Of a stretch of 40,159 bases of DNA, positions 1 through 8,510 are shown piece after piece. Every line of letters starts with the position of its first letter. Position 1 is the stretch's first letter. Origin of the DNA: Rhodospirillales bacterium (GTDB lineage Bacteria; Pseudomonadota; Alphaproteobacteria; BOG-932; Roseiterribacteraceae); NCBI GenBank assembly GCA_028291345.1, contig JAQGIF010000178.1, forward strand, positions 1 through 40,159, read 5' to 3'. The notes beneath the pieces were generated by a model. It was not told the origin of the DNA. It was given only the letters and a program-made list of their open reading frames with translations, and made no database searches. Made by a program: the position numbers and the translations under genes.

Positions 1-416
1 GAGGACCGCGCGGTGGGCGAGCCCGACGGCGCGGCGGACGCGCTGTTTCTTGTCGGCCAGCGGCTGACTCTTGCGCCGGTCCCGGGCTCGCGCCACCGCC
101 ATGTCCCGCGCCGCCTGCTCGGCGGCAATTTGGGCGGTGTATTGGGCAGCCCGGGTAGGGCAAGGCAAAACCGGTGAAATTGACGGGTTTCGCTGCTCAT
201 GCCGGTCAAGCAAGTCCCAAAACGCATCTCACCTATCCCTTGCAGCACCTCCGTCCGTCTCATTACGTTCCTCCCTGGAACCGTTCTAAGACCGGACAGG
301 TCACGAGCCACCGGACATATCGCGGGCTAGCCCTACTGGAAGCGGATAGAGTCGCCTCGCCGACACGGTTGGATTAGGCTGATCAAAACCGACCACCTTC
401 TGGGGAAGACATAATC
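1..416. other. Left-edge region without a supportable gene
   Basis: I see no recognisable protein here. The minus strand is open from about position 160 to the left edge and would encode an alanine/arginine-rich stretch (contains AAQYTAQIAAEQAARDMAVA). It could be the 5' end of a gene leaving the window or a chance high-GC open frame. The last 15 or so bases before 417 carry the GGGGAAG ribosome binding site of the next gene. Confidence 0.3.
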
Positions 417-1256
417 ATGCAGATCACGCTCGATGGAAAAGTGGCACTCGTCACCGGCGGGGGCGCCGGGATCGGCAAGGCGATTACCGAGGCATTCGGC
501 GGGTTGGGCGCCAAGATCGCGGTCGCCGAGATCGACCCCAAGAAGATCGACGCCACCCGGGCGGCATTGAGCGCCGCCGGCATCGACGCGATCGTCATCC
601 AGGCGGATGTCCAGAGGACCGAGGACGTTGAGGCGGTGATCGCCGAGATCGACCGGAAGTTCGGCCGGCTGGACGTGCTGGTCAATAATGTCGGCCATCA
701 CCTGTTCAGCTTCAAGACGCTGGAGGCGATGGAAGAGGCGGAGATGGACGCGCTCTATAACATCAATCTGCGCCAGCTGTTCATCGTGACGAAATATGCC
801 CTGCCCTTGATGAAGCGCGGTGGCCATGGCGGCAGCATCATCAATGTCTCCTCGATCGAGGGCTTTCGGGGCAGCTCGTACAATATCGCCTATACCGCCT
901 TCAAACACGGCGTCACCGGCTTTACACGCGGTTTGGCCATCGAGCTTTCGGACCAGAATATCCGGGTCAATACGATCGCACCCGAGACGACGGACAGCGA
1001 GCAGGTGCCCTTGGCCGGCTTCATCAAGCCGCAATTCAAGGATATCGCCGCGCGCAGCATTCCGCTGGGTCGCTTCGGATATCCCAGCGACAGCGCCGGC
1101 GCCGCCGTCTATCTGGCAACCGACCTGTCGGTCTGGGTCACCGGCACCACGATCCATGTCGATGGCGGCGGCCTGGCCGCCGGTGGAATGCAGCGCACCC
1201 CGGACGGCGGCTGGACTGTCTCGCCAATCGTGACGGATTCGGCGATGGGGGCATGA
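417..1256 (+). CDS. SDR family NAD(P)-dependent oxidoreductase
   Basis: A classical short-chain dehydrogenase/reductase of 279 aa, predicted cytosolic and NAD(P)-dependent, acting on a hydroxyl or carbonyl substrate that cannot be named from sequence. The Rossmann glycine motif TGGGAGIG is at residues 13-20, NNVG at 90-93, the catalytic serine in NVSS near 145, and the YxxxK pair at Y159/K163 (YTAFK). A conserved-looking DGG lies near the C-terminus, as is usual for the family. The start is supported by GGGGAAG about 9 bases upstream. The gene stands alone on the plus strand and converges on a luciferase-like oxidoreductase, so the two do not form an operon. The family call is secure; the substrate is unknown. 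Confidence 0.93.
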   Translation: MQITLDGKVALVTGGGAGIGKAITEAFGGLGAKIAVAEIDPKKIDATRAALSAAGIDAIVIQADVQRTEDVEAVIAEIDRKFGRLDVLVNNVGHHLFSFKTLEAMEEAEMDALYNINLRQLFIVTKYALPLMKRGGHGGSIINVSSIEGFRGSSYNIAYTAFKHGVTGFTRGLAIELSDQNIRVNTIAPETTDSEQVPLAGFIKPQFKDIAARSIPLGRFGYPSDSAGAAVYLATDLSVWVTGTTIHVDGGGLAAGGMQRTPDGGWTVSPIVTDSAMGA

Positions 1257-1276
1257 GGATAGCTTTGCGCAGATAA

Positions 1277-1314
1277 GAAGCCGCGCTTCGCATGGCGGAA
1301 GGCGCTTCGCTTTT
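1277..1314. terminator. Possible terminator hairpins between convergent genes
   Basis: Two small hairpins lie in the 62-bp gap between convergent genes: GAAGC-CGC-GCTTC at 1277-1289 and GAAG-GCG-CTTC at 1298-1308, the second followed closely by TTTT. The position suits termination of the SDR transcript. The stems are short, so this is tentative. Confidence 0.35.
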
Positions 1315-1318
1315 CCCC

Positions 1319-2194
1319 CTACTTGAGAACCTCAGCCACCTTGTCGATCTCATCGTAATGCGGCGTCGCGGGGACGAGGAGCAGTTCGTCCGCCCCGGCG
1401 GCGCGGACGTTTTCGATGGCTTCGCGGATCGCGTCGGGGGTGTGGCGGGTCATTGAGTTCGCCATATGGTTGGCGATGTCTTCGCCCATATATTTCATAT
1501 AGCCATGGACATAGCTTTTAAGCTCGGCCTCCGCGTTCGGGGCCAGGGAGTACCAGAAGCTGCCCATGAGGTACGGCTTGTCGGTCCGGCCTTCGGCCTT
1601 CCAGGCTTCCTTTGCCATGTCGAATATCTTCTCATGGCCCTCGCGGTCGCCGGCCATCGAGGTGCCGTAGATGCCGTCGGCCCATTTGGCGGCGCGGGCG
1701 ATGCCCTTAGGTCCCATCGCGCCGGCATAGAGTGGGATGTTCGCGCCCTGCGGCGAGACCGGTCCGACCTCGTCCGCGCCTGCGAAAATCTGCTCGCCGC
1801 GCCAGACGCGCCGCATCTCGGCGGCTTGCTCGTCCATCCGCTGATGGCGGCGGGTGAAAGGTGCGCCGACCGCGCGATAATCGTTCTCGCGCCCGCCGAT
1901 CCCGACGGTGACCGCGACGCGGCCGTTGGAGATCACATCCAATGTCGCCGCCTCCTTCGCCGTCAGCACCGCAGAGCGCATCGGCAGGACATAGAGGGAG
2001 GGGATGATCCGCACTCGCTCGGTCACCGCGGCGGCGGCGGCCAGGATCGTGTTCATCTCATAGGTATGGCCGGTCATCCGTTCGCCGCAGGATAGGCTGT
2101 CGAACGGCCCCTGGTCGATCTTGCGGGCCCAGGTCAGGATCCGGTTGCGGTCGTAATCCCGCACCATATAGGGCATGCACACGCCGATCTTCAT
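1319..2194 (-). CDS. LLM class (luciferase-like) flavin-dependent oxidoreductase
   Basis: A bacterial-luciferase-like monooxygenase of about 291 aa, expected to adopt a TIM barrel and use reduced FMN or F420. The N-terminus (MKIGVCMPY), the stretch ILAAAAAVTERVRI near residues 60-75, AKEAATLDVISNGRVAVTVG and the later AGAMGPKGIARAAKWADG match the family pattern. The open frame extends 10 codons further upstream to 2224, but I prefer the ATG at 2194 because a GGGGA ribosome site sits 6 bases before it. It follows kdsD on the same strand with a gap of about 45 bases and may be cotranscribed with it, though no functional link is evident. Cofactor and substrate cannot be read from the sequence. 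Confidence 0.88.
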   Translation of the reverse strand: MKIGVCMPYMVRDYDRNRILTWARKIDQGPFDSLSCGERMTGHTYEMNTILAAAAAVTERVRIIPSLYVLPMRSAVLTAKEAATLDVISNGRVAVTVGIGGRENDYRAVGAPFTRRHQRMDEQAAEMRRVWRGEQIFAGADEVGPVSPQGANIPLYAGAMGPKGIARAAKWADGIYGTSMAGDREGHEKIFDMAKEAWKAEGRTDKPYLMGSFWYSLAPNAEAELKSYVHGYMKYMGEDIANHMANSMTRHTPDAIREAIENVRAAGADELLLVPATPHYDEIDKVAEVLK

Positions 2195-2239
2195 CGCTTC
2201 CCCGCTATCGTTTTCGTTGGTCATTTTTTTAACGTTAGA

Positions 2240-3274
2240 TCACATCACCCCGGCACGCAGCAGATCGTGGACGCTGACGATGCCGATCGGCCGGTCGCCA
2301 TCCACGACAAACATGGCTGTGAAGGGCTTAGCGCTCATATTCATCACGCCCAGCGCCTCGGCCGCCAGCGCATCCGGATCGATAGTCTTGGGGGCGCCGG
2401 TCATCACCGAATCGACGGGGCGTTCCATCAGCGCCGGTCCCATATGGCGGCGCAGATCGCCGTCGGTGACGATGCCGACCAGCCGACCAGCCACGTCCAC
2501 CACGCCGGCGCAGCCGAAGCCATGTTCGGTCATGATGATGATCGCCTCGGCCATCGGCCGATCGGGCGCGACCAGCGGCAGCGCGCCGGCACCATGCATC
2601 ACGTCGGAGACCTTCAGCAACACCCGGCCCAGCTGGCCGCCGGGGTGGAACGTCCGGTAATCTTCTTCGCTGAAACCGCGCCGTTCCATCAGCGCCACGG
2701 CCAGCGCATCCCCCAGCCCCAGCATCATCGTCGTCGAGGTCGTCGGCGCCAGCCCCATCGGGCAGGCCTCGGGCTCGCGCGGCAGCACCAGCGCCAGATC
2801 GGCGGTACGGGCCAGCGTGTTGTCAGTCCCGCCGGTGATGCCGACCAGCGGGATGAAGAAGCGCCTAGTATAGACCAGGATGGCGTCGAGTTCGGCTGCC
2901 TCGCCGGAATTAGAGAGGGCGAGCACCGCGTCGTCGGGCGTGATCATGCCAAGATCGCCATGGCTGGCCTCACCCGGATGGACGAACATGGCCGGCGTGC
3001 CGGTCGAGGCCAAGGTAGCGGCGATTTTGCGCGCAATATGGCCGCTTTTGCCCATACCAGTGACGACTACGCGGCCCTTCAGGCCAAAGAACAGCTCCGC
3101 GACCTCCCCGAACACACCGTCAAGGATATCGGCGAGAGCACCCAGCGCATGCGCTTCCTGGTTCAGGACGCGCCGCGCAGTCGCGATGAAGCTGTCGCTG
3201 GAGTGAGGCTTGCGTATCTGTCCCTGCGGCGCGCTCGGGCTCAGACGCGTGATGTTTGTCGATTTGGTGGACAT
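2240..3274 (-). CDS. kdsD: D-arabinose-5-phosphate isomerase (KpsF/GutQ/KdsD family)
   Basis: Interconverts D-ribulose 5-phosphate and D-arabinose 5-phosphate, the first step towards Kdo of the LPS inner core; cytosolic. The 344-aa protein has an N-terminal SIS domain (GMGKSGHIARKIAATLASTG, then HPGEASHGDLGM and SNSGE) and a C-terminal pair of CBS domains (GCAGVVDVAGRLVGIVTDGD; MFVVDGDRPIGIVSVHD), the normal KdsD architecture and close to the usual length. The reading frame runs 96 codons further upstream to 3562, but that extension is low-complexity His/Arg-rich sequence antisense to the neighbouring lipoprotein gene, so I start at MSTKST (3274). Transcribed divergently from the lipoprotein gene. 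GutQ-like variants are an alternative name for the same activity. Confidence 0.93.
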   Translation of the reverse strand: MSTKSTNITRLSPSAPQGQIRKPHSSDSFIATARRVLNQEAHALGALADILDGVFGEVAELFFGLKGRVVVTGMGKSGHIARKIAATLASTGTPAMFVHPGEASHGDLGMITPDDAVLALSNSGEAAELDAILVYTRRFFIPLVGITGGTDNTLARTADLALVLPREPEACPMGLAPTTSTTMMLGLGDALAVALMERRGFSEEDYRTFHPGGQLGRVLLKVSDVMHGAGALPLVAPDRPMAEAIIIMTEHGFGCAGVVDVAGRLVGIVTDGDLRRHMGPALMERPVDSVMTGAPKTIDPDALAAEALGVMNMSAKPFTAMFVVDGDRPIGIVSVHDLLRAGVM

Positions 3275-3412
3275 GGTCGGACGATAACCGCCACGACCGG
3301 CGCAAGCAACAAGCCCGGAAAACGACAATAAAGTTGGGATTTCCGGGTTGAGGCAGCGCCCGAAAATGCTAGGGTCCGCGCAACGAAACGAATTGTCAGA
3401 TTTGGAGATCGA

Positions 3413-3802
3413 ATGTCGACCTGTCGGATGGGATTTGTGGTGATGGTGCTGGCGCTCGCCGGCTGCACGATGATGAAACCTAGGCCGGCCCAGACCGCGC
3501 TGATCTTCTTCCGTCCGTGGAGCGCGGACCTGACTCCTGAGGCGAAGGTGATCGTCGATCAAGCCGCGGCCAAAGTAAAGACGACCACGCCATCAACTGT
3601 CGCCGTCGCGGGCTACACTTACAACGACGCCTCGCCCGAGGAGAATTTGCGCCTAGCCAAGCAGCGCGTGAAAACGGTGGAGACTGCGCTGATCACCGAT
3701 GGGGTCGACCCCAAGCTGCTCCTCAGCCTTCCGCTCGGCGCGCCGAACGACTCAGCTGGCATGACCGGTGACCGCAGGATCGAGATTCGCCTGACTTATT
3801 GA
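3413..3802 (+). CDS. Small OmpA-like lipoprotein
   Basis: A 129-aa exported protein. The N-terminus has a hydrophobic core ending in the lipobox LAGC (Cys near residue 18), so it should be acylated and membrane anchored. The remainder resembles a single OmpA C-terminal domain: a strand (STVAVAGYTYND), the helix ENLRLAKQRVKTVETALI where OmpA has N..LS..RA..V...L, and a closing DRRIEIRL equivalent to the usual NRRVEI. That fold binds peptidoglycan diaminopimelate, but the standard TDxxG motif is replaced by YTYND, so binding is uncertain. GGAG lies 7 bases before the ATG. It stands alone, divergent from kdsD and convergent with the flavoprotein gene. Confidence 0.8.
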   Translation: MSTCRMGFVVMVLALAGCTMMKPRPAQTALIFFRPWSADLTPEAKVIVDQAAAKVKTTTPSTVAVAGYTYNDASPEENLRLAKQRVKTVETALITDGVDPKLLLSLPLGAPNDSAGMTGDRRIEIRLTY

Positions 3803-3813
3803 CCGGACGCCTC

Positions 3814-5055
3814 TTATTGAAAGGGCTTTACCTGATTTTGGCGGGGCGGCAGGCCAAGAAAATCGGCCGCGCCTTCGCCCGCCCGCTTACCCAGGGCCAT
3901 GCAGGCGGTCAGCAGATAGCCGCCTGTGGTCACCTCCCAGTCGAGCATCTCGCCGGCGGCGAATACGCCCGGCAAGGCATCGATCATCAGCGCATCCGAT
4001 AACCCGTCCCAGGCGATGCCCCCGGCGCTCGATATCGCTTCGGCGATCGGCCGCGCGGATTTCAGCGGCAGCGGCAGGGATTTGAGGGCGCGAGCGAGCG
4101 CGGTCGGATCGGCCAAGGCGGATGGCGGGGCCAGTTCGCGGAGCAGCCCGGCCTTGACGCCGGCAATGCCGACCGTCCGGCGCAGATGTTCGGATAGCGA
4201 GCGGCTGCCACGCGGCCGGCACAGAGCGGCGGCCAGCCGGTCCGCCCCGTAATCGGGCAGCAGATCGACGGCGAGAGTGGCCACGCCATAGGCGGCGATC
4301 GCGTCGCGCAACCTCGCCGACAGCGGATAGATCCCGCTGCCCTCGATACCGGTTTCGGTTACGATGAATTCGCCGCGATCACGTGAACCCTCGAATGCGA
4401 GGATTGCCGGTTTGACCGGCTGGCCGGCAAAACGCGCGCGGAAATGATCGCTCCAGGCGGCATTGAAGCCGCAATTCGCCGGCAGCAGAGGCGACACCGA
4501 TACGCCGCGATCCCGCAAGAGGTCTATCCAGGCCGCATCCGAGCCGAGTTGCGGCCAGCTTGCGCCGCCCAGCGCCAGGATCGCGGCGTCGGCGGCAAAA
4601 ACGGCCGGGCCGTGCGGAGTGGCGAACGCCAACGCTCCGAAACCATCCCAGCCGATCCAACTATGGCGGACATGGAATTGCACTCCGGCCGTGCGAAGCC
4701 GCCTGAGCCAGGCGCGCAACAGCGGCGCGGCCTTGAAATCGATAGGGAATACCCGGCCGGAACTGCCGACGAAAGTTTCGATGCCAAGCCCTGTCGCCCA
4801 GTCCCTGACGGCGCCGGGACTGAAGGCGGCGAGGACCGGCTCAAGCTGGTCGCGGTCGCGCCCGAACCGGTCGATGAAAGCCGGAAACGGTTCCGAGTGG
4901 GTGAGGTTGAGGCCGCTTTTCCCGGCCATCAGAAACTTGCGCCCGACCGAGGGCATCGCGTCGAACAGATGAACCGCGGCGCCACGCGCCACGGCGGCTT
5001 CGGCGGCCATCAATCCGGCGGGACCGCCGCCGATGACCGCGACGGTCCTCTGCAC
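3814..5055 (-). CDS. NAD(P)/FAD-dependent oxidoreductase, BaiN/HI0933-like flavoprotein
   Basis: A 413-aa flavoprotein of the HI0933/BaiN-like family (TIGR03862-type subgroup, from memory). The FAD dinucleotide motif is VIGGGPAGLMAAEAA at residues 7-21, followed by the family signature GRKFLMAGKSGLNLTHSEP. A second FAD-contacting stretch near the C-terminus (GVFAAGEMLDWEVTTGGY) is also characteristic. The reaction of these proteins is generally not established. It begins 15 bases after uppP on the same strand and is likely cotranscribed with it. Full length for the family; no defects seen. Confidence 0.88.
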   Translation of the reverse strand: MQRTVAVIGGGPAGLMAAEAAVARGAAVHLFDAMPSVGRKFLMAGKSGLNLTHSEPFPAFIDRFGRDRDQLEPVLAAFSPGAVRDWATGLGIETFVGSSGRVFPIDFKAAPLLRAWLRRLRTAGVQFHVRHSWIGWDGFGALAFATPHGPAVFAADAAILALGGASWPQLGSDAAWIDLLRDRGVSVSPLLPANCGFNAAWSDHFRARFAGQPVKPAILAFEGSRDRGEFIVTETGIEGSGIYPLSARLRDAIAAYGVATLAVDLLPDYGADRLAAALCRPRGSRSLSEHLRRTVGIAGVKAGLLRELAPPSALADPTALARALKSLPLPLKSARPIAEAISSAGGIAWDGLSDALMIDALPGVFAAGEMLDWEVTTGGYLLTACMALGKRAGEGAADFLGLPPRQNQVKPFQ

Positions 5056-5070
5056 CGCCCGTGTCCCCGC

Positions 5071-5949
5071 CTATCCGCGCGACAGGAAGATCGCCATCGC
5101 GCCGGCCCCGACCACAATGCAATAGATCGCGAACGGCCGCATCACCTTGATTTCCGAAACCCGGAAGTAGCGGGTCAGAAATGCCACGCTTATGAAGGCG
5201 AAGATACCGGCAACAACGCCGCCGACCAGCGATTTGCTGAGATAATCGGCATCGGTATGGCCGGTATCGATGGCGTGCAGCAGCTTCGGCACCTCGAGAA
5301 GGCCGGCGCCCAGTATAATCGGCGTCGCCAGCAGAAACGAGAAATGCGCGGCTGCGTCGGGACTGAGTTTGCGGCCGAGCCCGGCGACGATCGTCATGCC
5401 CGATCGGGAAATTCCGGGGATCAGCGCCGCGACCTGCGCCAGACCGATGATCGCTGCATCCCAGACCGTCATATCCTCGATCGGCTTGCCGATCCCACCC
5501 GCCGCGCCGGCCGATTTTAACCGGTGCCTGCGATCGCCTAAAAACAGGATGATGCCGTTGATGATCAGGAAAACCGCCGCGATTCCGGGGACCGCGAAAG
5601 CCTGGCGCAGCGGCTTGTTGAAGAGCGCGCCCACGATGGCCGCCGGAACGGTACCGACGATCAGCATGACGATAAGGCGGCGCAACGCGGGCCGTTCGGC
5701 CGCATCGCCCATTCCCAGCAGCGCCAGAAGCAACTTCACCCAGTCGCGCCAGTAATAAACGAGCAGCGCAGCGGCCGTACCGAGATGGAGGATGACGAGA
5801 AAGGGCAGCAGGCCCGGACCCTTGGGGTCGAAGGGCCATAGCAGGACGGCGGGGACGATCACCGCATGGCCGAGGCTGGAGACCGGGAACAGCTCAGTCA
5901 CGCCTTGCAAGATCGCCAGGACAATGACTTCTACGAAACTAAGCGGCAT
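5071..5949 (-). CDS. uppP: Undecaprenyl-diphosphatase (UppP/BacA)
   Basis: Integral inner-membrane phosphatase that converts undecaprenyl diphosphate to the monophosphate, recycling the lipid carrier for peptidoglycan and other envelope polymers; overexpression classically gives bacitracin resistance. The protein has 292 aa and many hydrophobic segments. Signature 1 is LQGVTELFPVSSLGHAVIVP at residues 14-33, with the catalytic-region Glu19, Ser24/25 and His28. Signature 2 is PGISRSGMTI, with its conserved arginine, in the second half. It is first in a two-gene minus-strand unit with the flavoprotein. A PAP2 phosphatase elsewhere in this window (from 20577) could act on the same kind of lipid substrate. 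Confidence 0.95.
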   Translation of the reverse strand: MPLSFVEVIVLAILQGVTELFPVSSLGHAVIVPAVLLWPFDPKGPGLLPFLVILHLGTAAALLVYYWRDWVKLLLALLGMGDAAERPALRRLIVMLIVGTVPAAIVGALFNKPLRQAFAVPGIAAVFLIINGIILFLGDRRHRLKSAGAAGGIGKPIEDMTVWDAAIIGLAQVAALIPGISRSGMTIVAGLGRKLSPDAAAHFSFLLATPIILGAGLLEVPKLLHAIDTGHTDADYLSKSLVGGVVAGIFAFISVAFLTRYFRVSEIKVMRPFAIYCIVVGAGAMAIFLSRG

Positions 5950-6140
5950 AAATCCCTCGCGTTTTTAGATTTTTGCTGGTGTAGGTCGGCGGCGACCTTA
6001 GCCGCTTGCGGGTTCGGAGGCCAGAACGGTCACGCCATGATCACGCCGCAATAAGGCCCTTAATCAGCCGGGCGGGGTTCGTATCGTCATAAGCCTGAGA
6101 TCAACACGGGTAGCCATGCCTATATCACGCATGTAGGCTG

Positions 6141-7277
6141 GTGTTACGCGATCGGGAGAGTGTTTTGGCGGCACTGAGTTGCAGACGGGCGTTGGGTGCA
6201 TGCGCTGCCGCGATCACCCTTGTAGCCCTGTCCGTTGCGCCTGCGCGGGCAGCGCGAAAGCCGCAGATTGAACCCATTCAGCTTTCGATCGGCGGCGGCC
6301 CGGTCGACAGCGCCGCCTTCCGCTGGAGTTCCGCCCTAGCTGAAATGCTGTCGCGGCCGCCGGGGCTGCCGGATTGCGACCCGGCGACGCCCTGCGGCGT
6401 GCCGGGCGTGGTGGCGGGCGCCCAGACCTATGACAATTCCAAGTCGCTGCTGAGCGCGTTGACCGACGGAAAGGTGGCAACCGCAGTCATCCCGGCGCTT
6501 CCCCTGATGCGCGCGCGCTGCGACGTCGCCAAGGGACAGGCCGGGCCGCCGGTTTCCATTCTGAAAATTCTCTATCGGCATCCGCTCTATCTGCTGGTGC
6601 ATGGCGGCAGCCCGCCGATCCTGAAACCGGGCGATTGGGCCGGCAAGACGATCGTCGTCGGCCCCGCCGGCAGCGATTCCGAGACCATCGCGCTGGCGCT
6701 GATGGACGCCTATCGTTTGCCGAAGACCAAGGTGAAGCTGCAGCGCCTGCCCCCGCCGGCCGCCTTTGCCGCGCTTCGCGACGGGACCGCGGCGGCAGGC
6801 ATCTTCATGGGTCATGTATTCGACGTCCCGATCGGCGACTTCCTCAGCCGCGGCTTCACCCTGATGTCGCTGCCGGATTCGCCCGAGCGGAAGCGGCTGC
6901 TGCAGGCGCTTCCCGCCTTGGAAGCCGGTGCCATTCCGCCCGGCACCTATCCCGGCCTTCCAGCGATTTCGACGGTCACCCAGCCCGTCGTCTGGGCGGC
7001 CGGTCCCGGGCTAGATGCCACGCTGCAGGAACGGCTGATCGCCGCGATATCGGAGGTTCATAACCAGGCACGGATTGCCGACCTGGTCGATCCCGTGCTG
7101 CCGGTCCCGGATGGCGAGGCGTTCCTGCGGCTGCCGGCGACACCGTCGGAGGGCGCGAAACAATTCGCGGCATCCAAGAACCTGCCTGTCGAGATAATTG
7201 GGTGCCCGGCAAGCACCGCCCAAGCCACCAGCCAGGCCGCCGATTCGAGCGAGCCGCGACTTAAATCCGCCCGCTGA
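6141..7277 (+). CDS. TAXI family TRAP-type solute-binding protein
   Basis: A predicted periplasmic ligand-binding protein resembling the TAXI family of TRAP transporter receptors. An N-terminal signal peptide (hydrophobic core ALGACAAAITLVALSVAPARA) is followed by a two-lobed binding-protein-like chain with features such as NSKSLLSALTDGKVATAVIP, LYRHPLYLLVHGG and GKTIVVGPAGSDSETIA. The GTG at 6141 gives 378 aa, but a TTG at 6165 with GGGAG 6 bases upstream is an equally good start and still leaves a complete signal peptide. No TRAP membrane subunits (DctM-like or fused) are nearby, so it is an orphan receptor here. The ligand is unknown. Alanine dehydrogenase follows after 103 bases. Confidence 0.75.
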   Translation: MLRDRESVLAALSCRRALGACAAAITLVALSVAPARAARKPQIEPIQLSIGGGPVDSAAFRWSSALAEMLSRPPGLPDCDPATPCGVPGVVAGAQTYDNSKSLLSALTDGKVATAVIPALPLMRARCDVAKGQAGPPVSILKILYRHPLYLLVHGGSPPILKPGDWAGKTIVVGPAGSDSETIALALMDAYRLPKTKVKLQRLPPPAAFAALRDGTAAAGIFMGHVFDVPIGDFLSRGFTLMSLPDSPERKRLLQALPALEAGAIPPGTYPGLPAISTVTQPVVWAAGPGLDATLQERLIAAISEVHNQARIADLVDPVLPVPDGEAFLRLPATPSEGAKQFAASKNLPVEIIGCPASTAQATSQAADSSEPRLKSAR

Positions 7278-7290
7278 GTCGCTACGGAGC

Positions 7291-7323
7291 AATCCAGCCC
7301 CGCAAAGATCGCGTGGCTGGATT
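7291..7323 (+). terminator. Hairpin between the binding-protein gene and ald
   Basis: A perfect 9-bp stem AATCCAGCC/GGCTGGATT encloses a 15-base loop, just after the stop of the binding-protein gene and 57 bases before ald. No T-run follows, so it may be a factor-assisted terminator, an attenuating leader structure for ald, or a small repeat. Confidence 0.35.
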
Positions 7324-7380
7324 CGCGGTCGGGCGCCATATCAATGCGGCGAGCACCGCATTAGCTTTCGGGGAAATATC

Positions 7381-8499
7381 ATGATCGTCGGCGTTCCGCG
7401 GGAGATCAAGACGTTGGAGTTCCGTGTCGGCTTGGTGCCCGACGCCGTCAGCGAACTCGTCCAGGCCGGCCATCAGGTGCTGGTCGAGACCCATGCGGGC
7501 GACGGCATCAGCGTTGAGGACGAAGAATATCAGCGCGCCGGCGCCGAGATCATGATAACGCCCAAGGAAATCTATGCCGCCGCCGACATGATCGTGAAGG
7601 TGAAGGAGCCGCAGCAAGGCGAGATAAGGCTGCTGCGTCCCGGCCAGATCTTGTTCGCCTATCTACACCTTGCCGCCGATGAGATCCTGACCCGCGAGCT
7701 AGTGCAGAGCAGCGCGGTCTGCATCGCCTATGAAACCATCACCGACGATCTCGGCCGTCTGCCGCTGCTGCAGCCGATGAGCGAGGTCGCCGGCCGCATG
7801 TCTGTCCAGGTCGGAGCACACTGCCTGGAGAAGGAGGCCGGTGGTTCCGGCATCCTGCTGGGCGGCGTTCCCGGCGTGCCGGCGGCGCAGGTCGTCGTTC
7901 TGGGCGGCGGCACGGTGGGCACCAACGCCATCCGCATGGCGGTGGGCATGGAGACGCAGATCACCGTGCTGGACCGGTCGATCGCCCGCCTGCGCGAACT
8001 GGACGACATGTTCGGCAGCCGGATCCAGACCGTCTATTCCACCAACGACACGATCGCCCGCGCCGTCGCCAAGGCCGACCTGGTCATCGGCGCGGTGCTG
8101 ATTCCCGGCGCCCCCGCGCCGCGCTTGGTCACGCGGCCGATGCTGCGATCGATGCGCCGCGGCTCGGCCCTCGTCGACGTCGCAATTGACCAAGGCGGGT
8201 GCTTCGAGACCTCGCGTCCGACCACGCACGCCAACCCGACCTATATCGAGGAAGGGGTCGTCCATTATTGCGTGACCAACATGCCGGGCGCGGTGCCCCG
8301 CACCTCGACCTTCGCATTGAACAACGCGACACAGCCCTTCGTCATGGCGCTCGCCAACAAGGGCTGGAAGCAGGCCCTAGCCGACGATCTCCATCTACGG
8401 CGCGGGCTGAATGTCTGCGGCGGCCGGCTCACCAATGCCGAGGTCGCAGCGGCGTTCGGCAAGACCGCCGATGATCCGTCGGAGCTGCTGGCGGCCTGA
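7381..8499 (+). CDS. ald: Alanine dehydrogenase
   Basis: NAD-dependent oxidative deamination of L-alanine to pyruvate and ammonia (reversible), cytosolic, usually a hexamer. The 372-aa length is typical. The N-terminus [20 protein letters not shown] carries the substrate-site arginine, VKVKEPQ holds the conserved lysine, and LHLAAD the conserved His. The NAD-binding motif is [19 protein letters not shown], preceded by [10 protein letters not shown]. The frame is open for 61 more codons upstream into the preceding gene, but family homology begins exactly at the ATG at 7381. Its transcription could start in the 103-bp gap or come from the upstream gene. Confidence 0.96.
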   Translation: MIVGVPREIKTLEFRVGLVPDAVSELVQAGHQVLVETHAGDGISVEDEEYQRAGAEIMITPKEIYAAADMIVKVKEPQQGEIRLLRPGQILFAYLHLAADEILTRELVQSSAVCIAYETITDDLGRLPLLQPMSEVAGRMSVQVGAHCLEKEAGGSGILLGGVPGVPAAQVVVLGGGTVGTNAIRMAVGMETQITVLDRSIARLRELDDMFGSRIQTVYSTNDTIARAVAKADLVIGAVLIPGAPAPRLVTRPMLRSMRRGSALVDVAIDQGGCFETSRPTTHANPTYIEEGVVHYCVTNMPGAVPRTSTFALNNATQPFVMALANKGWKQALADDLHLRRGLNVCGGRLTNAEVAAAFGKTADDPSELLAA

Positions 8500-8510
8500 C
8501 CGCCACCGGC

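Noticed and set aside
3275-3562. N-terminal extension of KdsD by 96 residues
   Set aside because: The extension is His/Arg-rich, antisense to the lipoprotein gene and unlike any SIS-CBS isomerase; family homology starts just after MSTKST.
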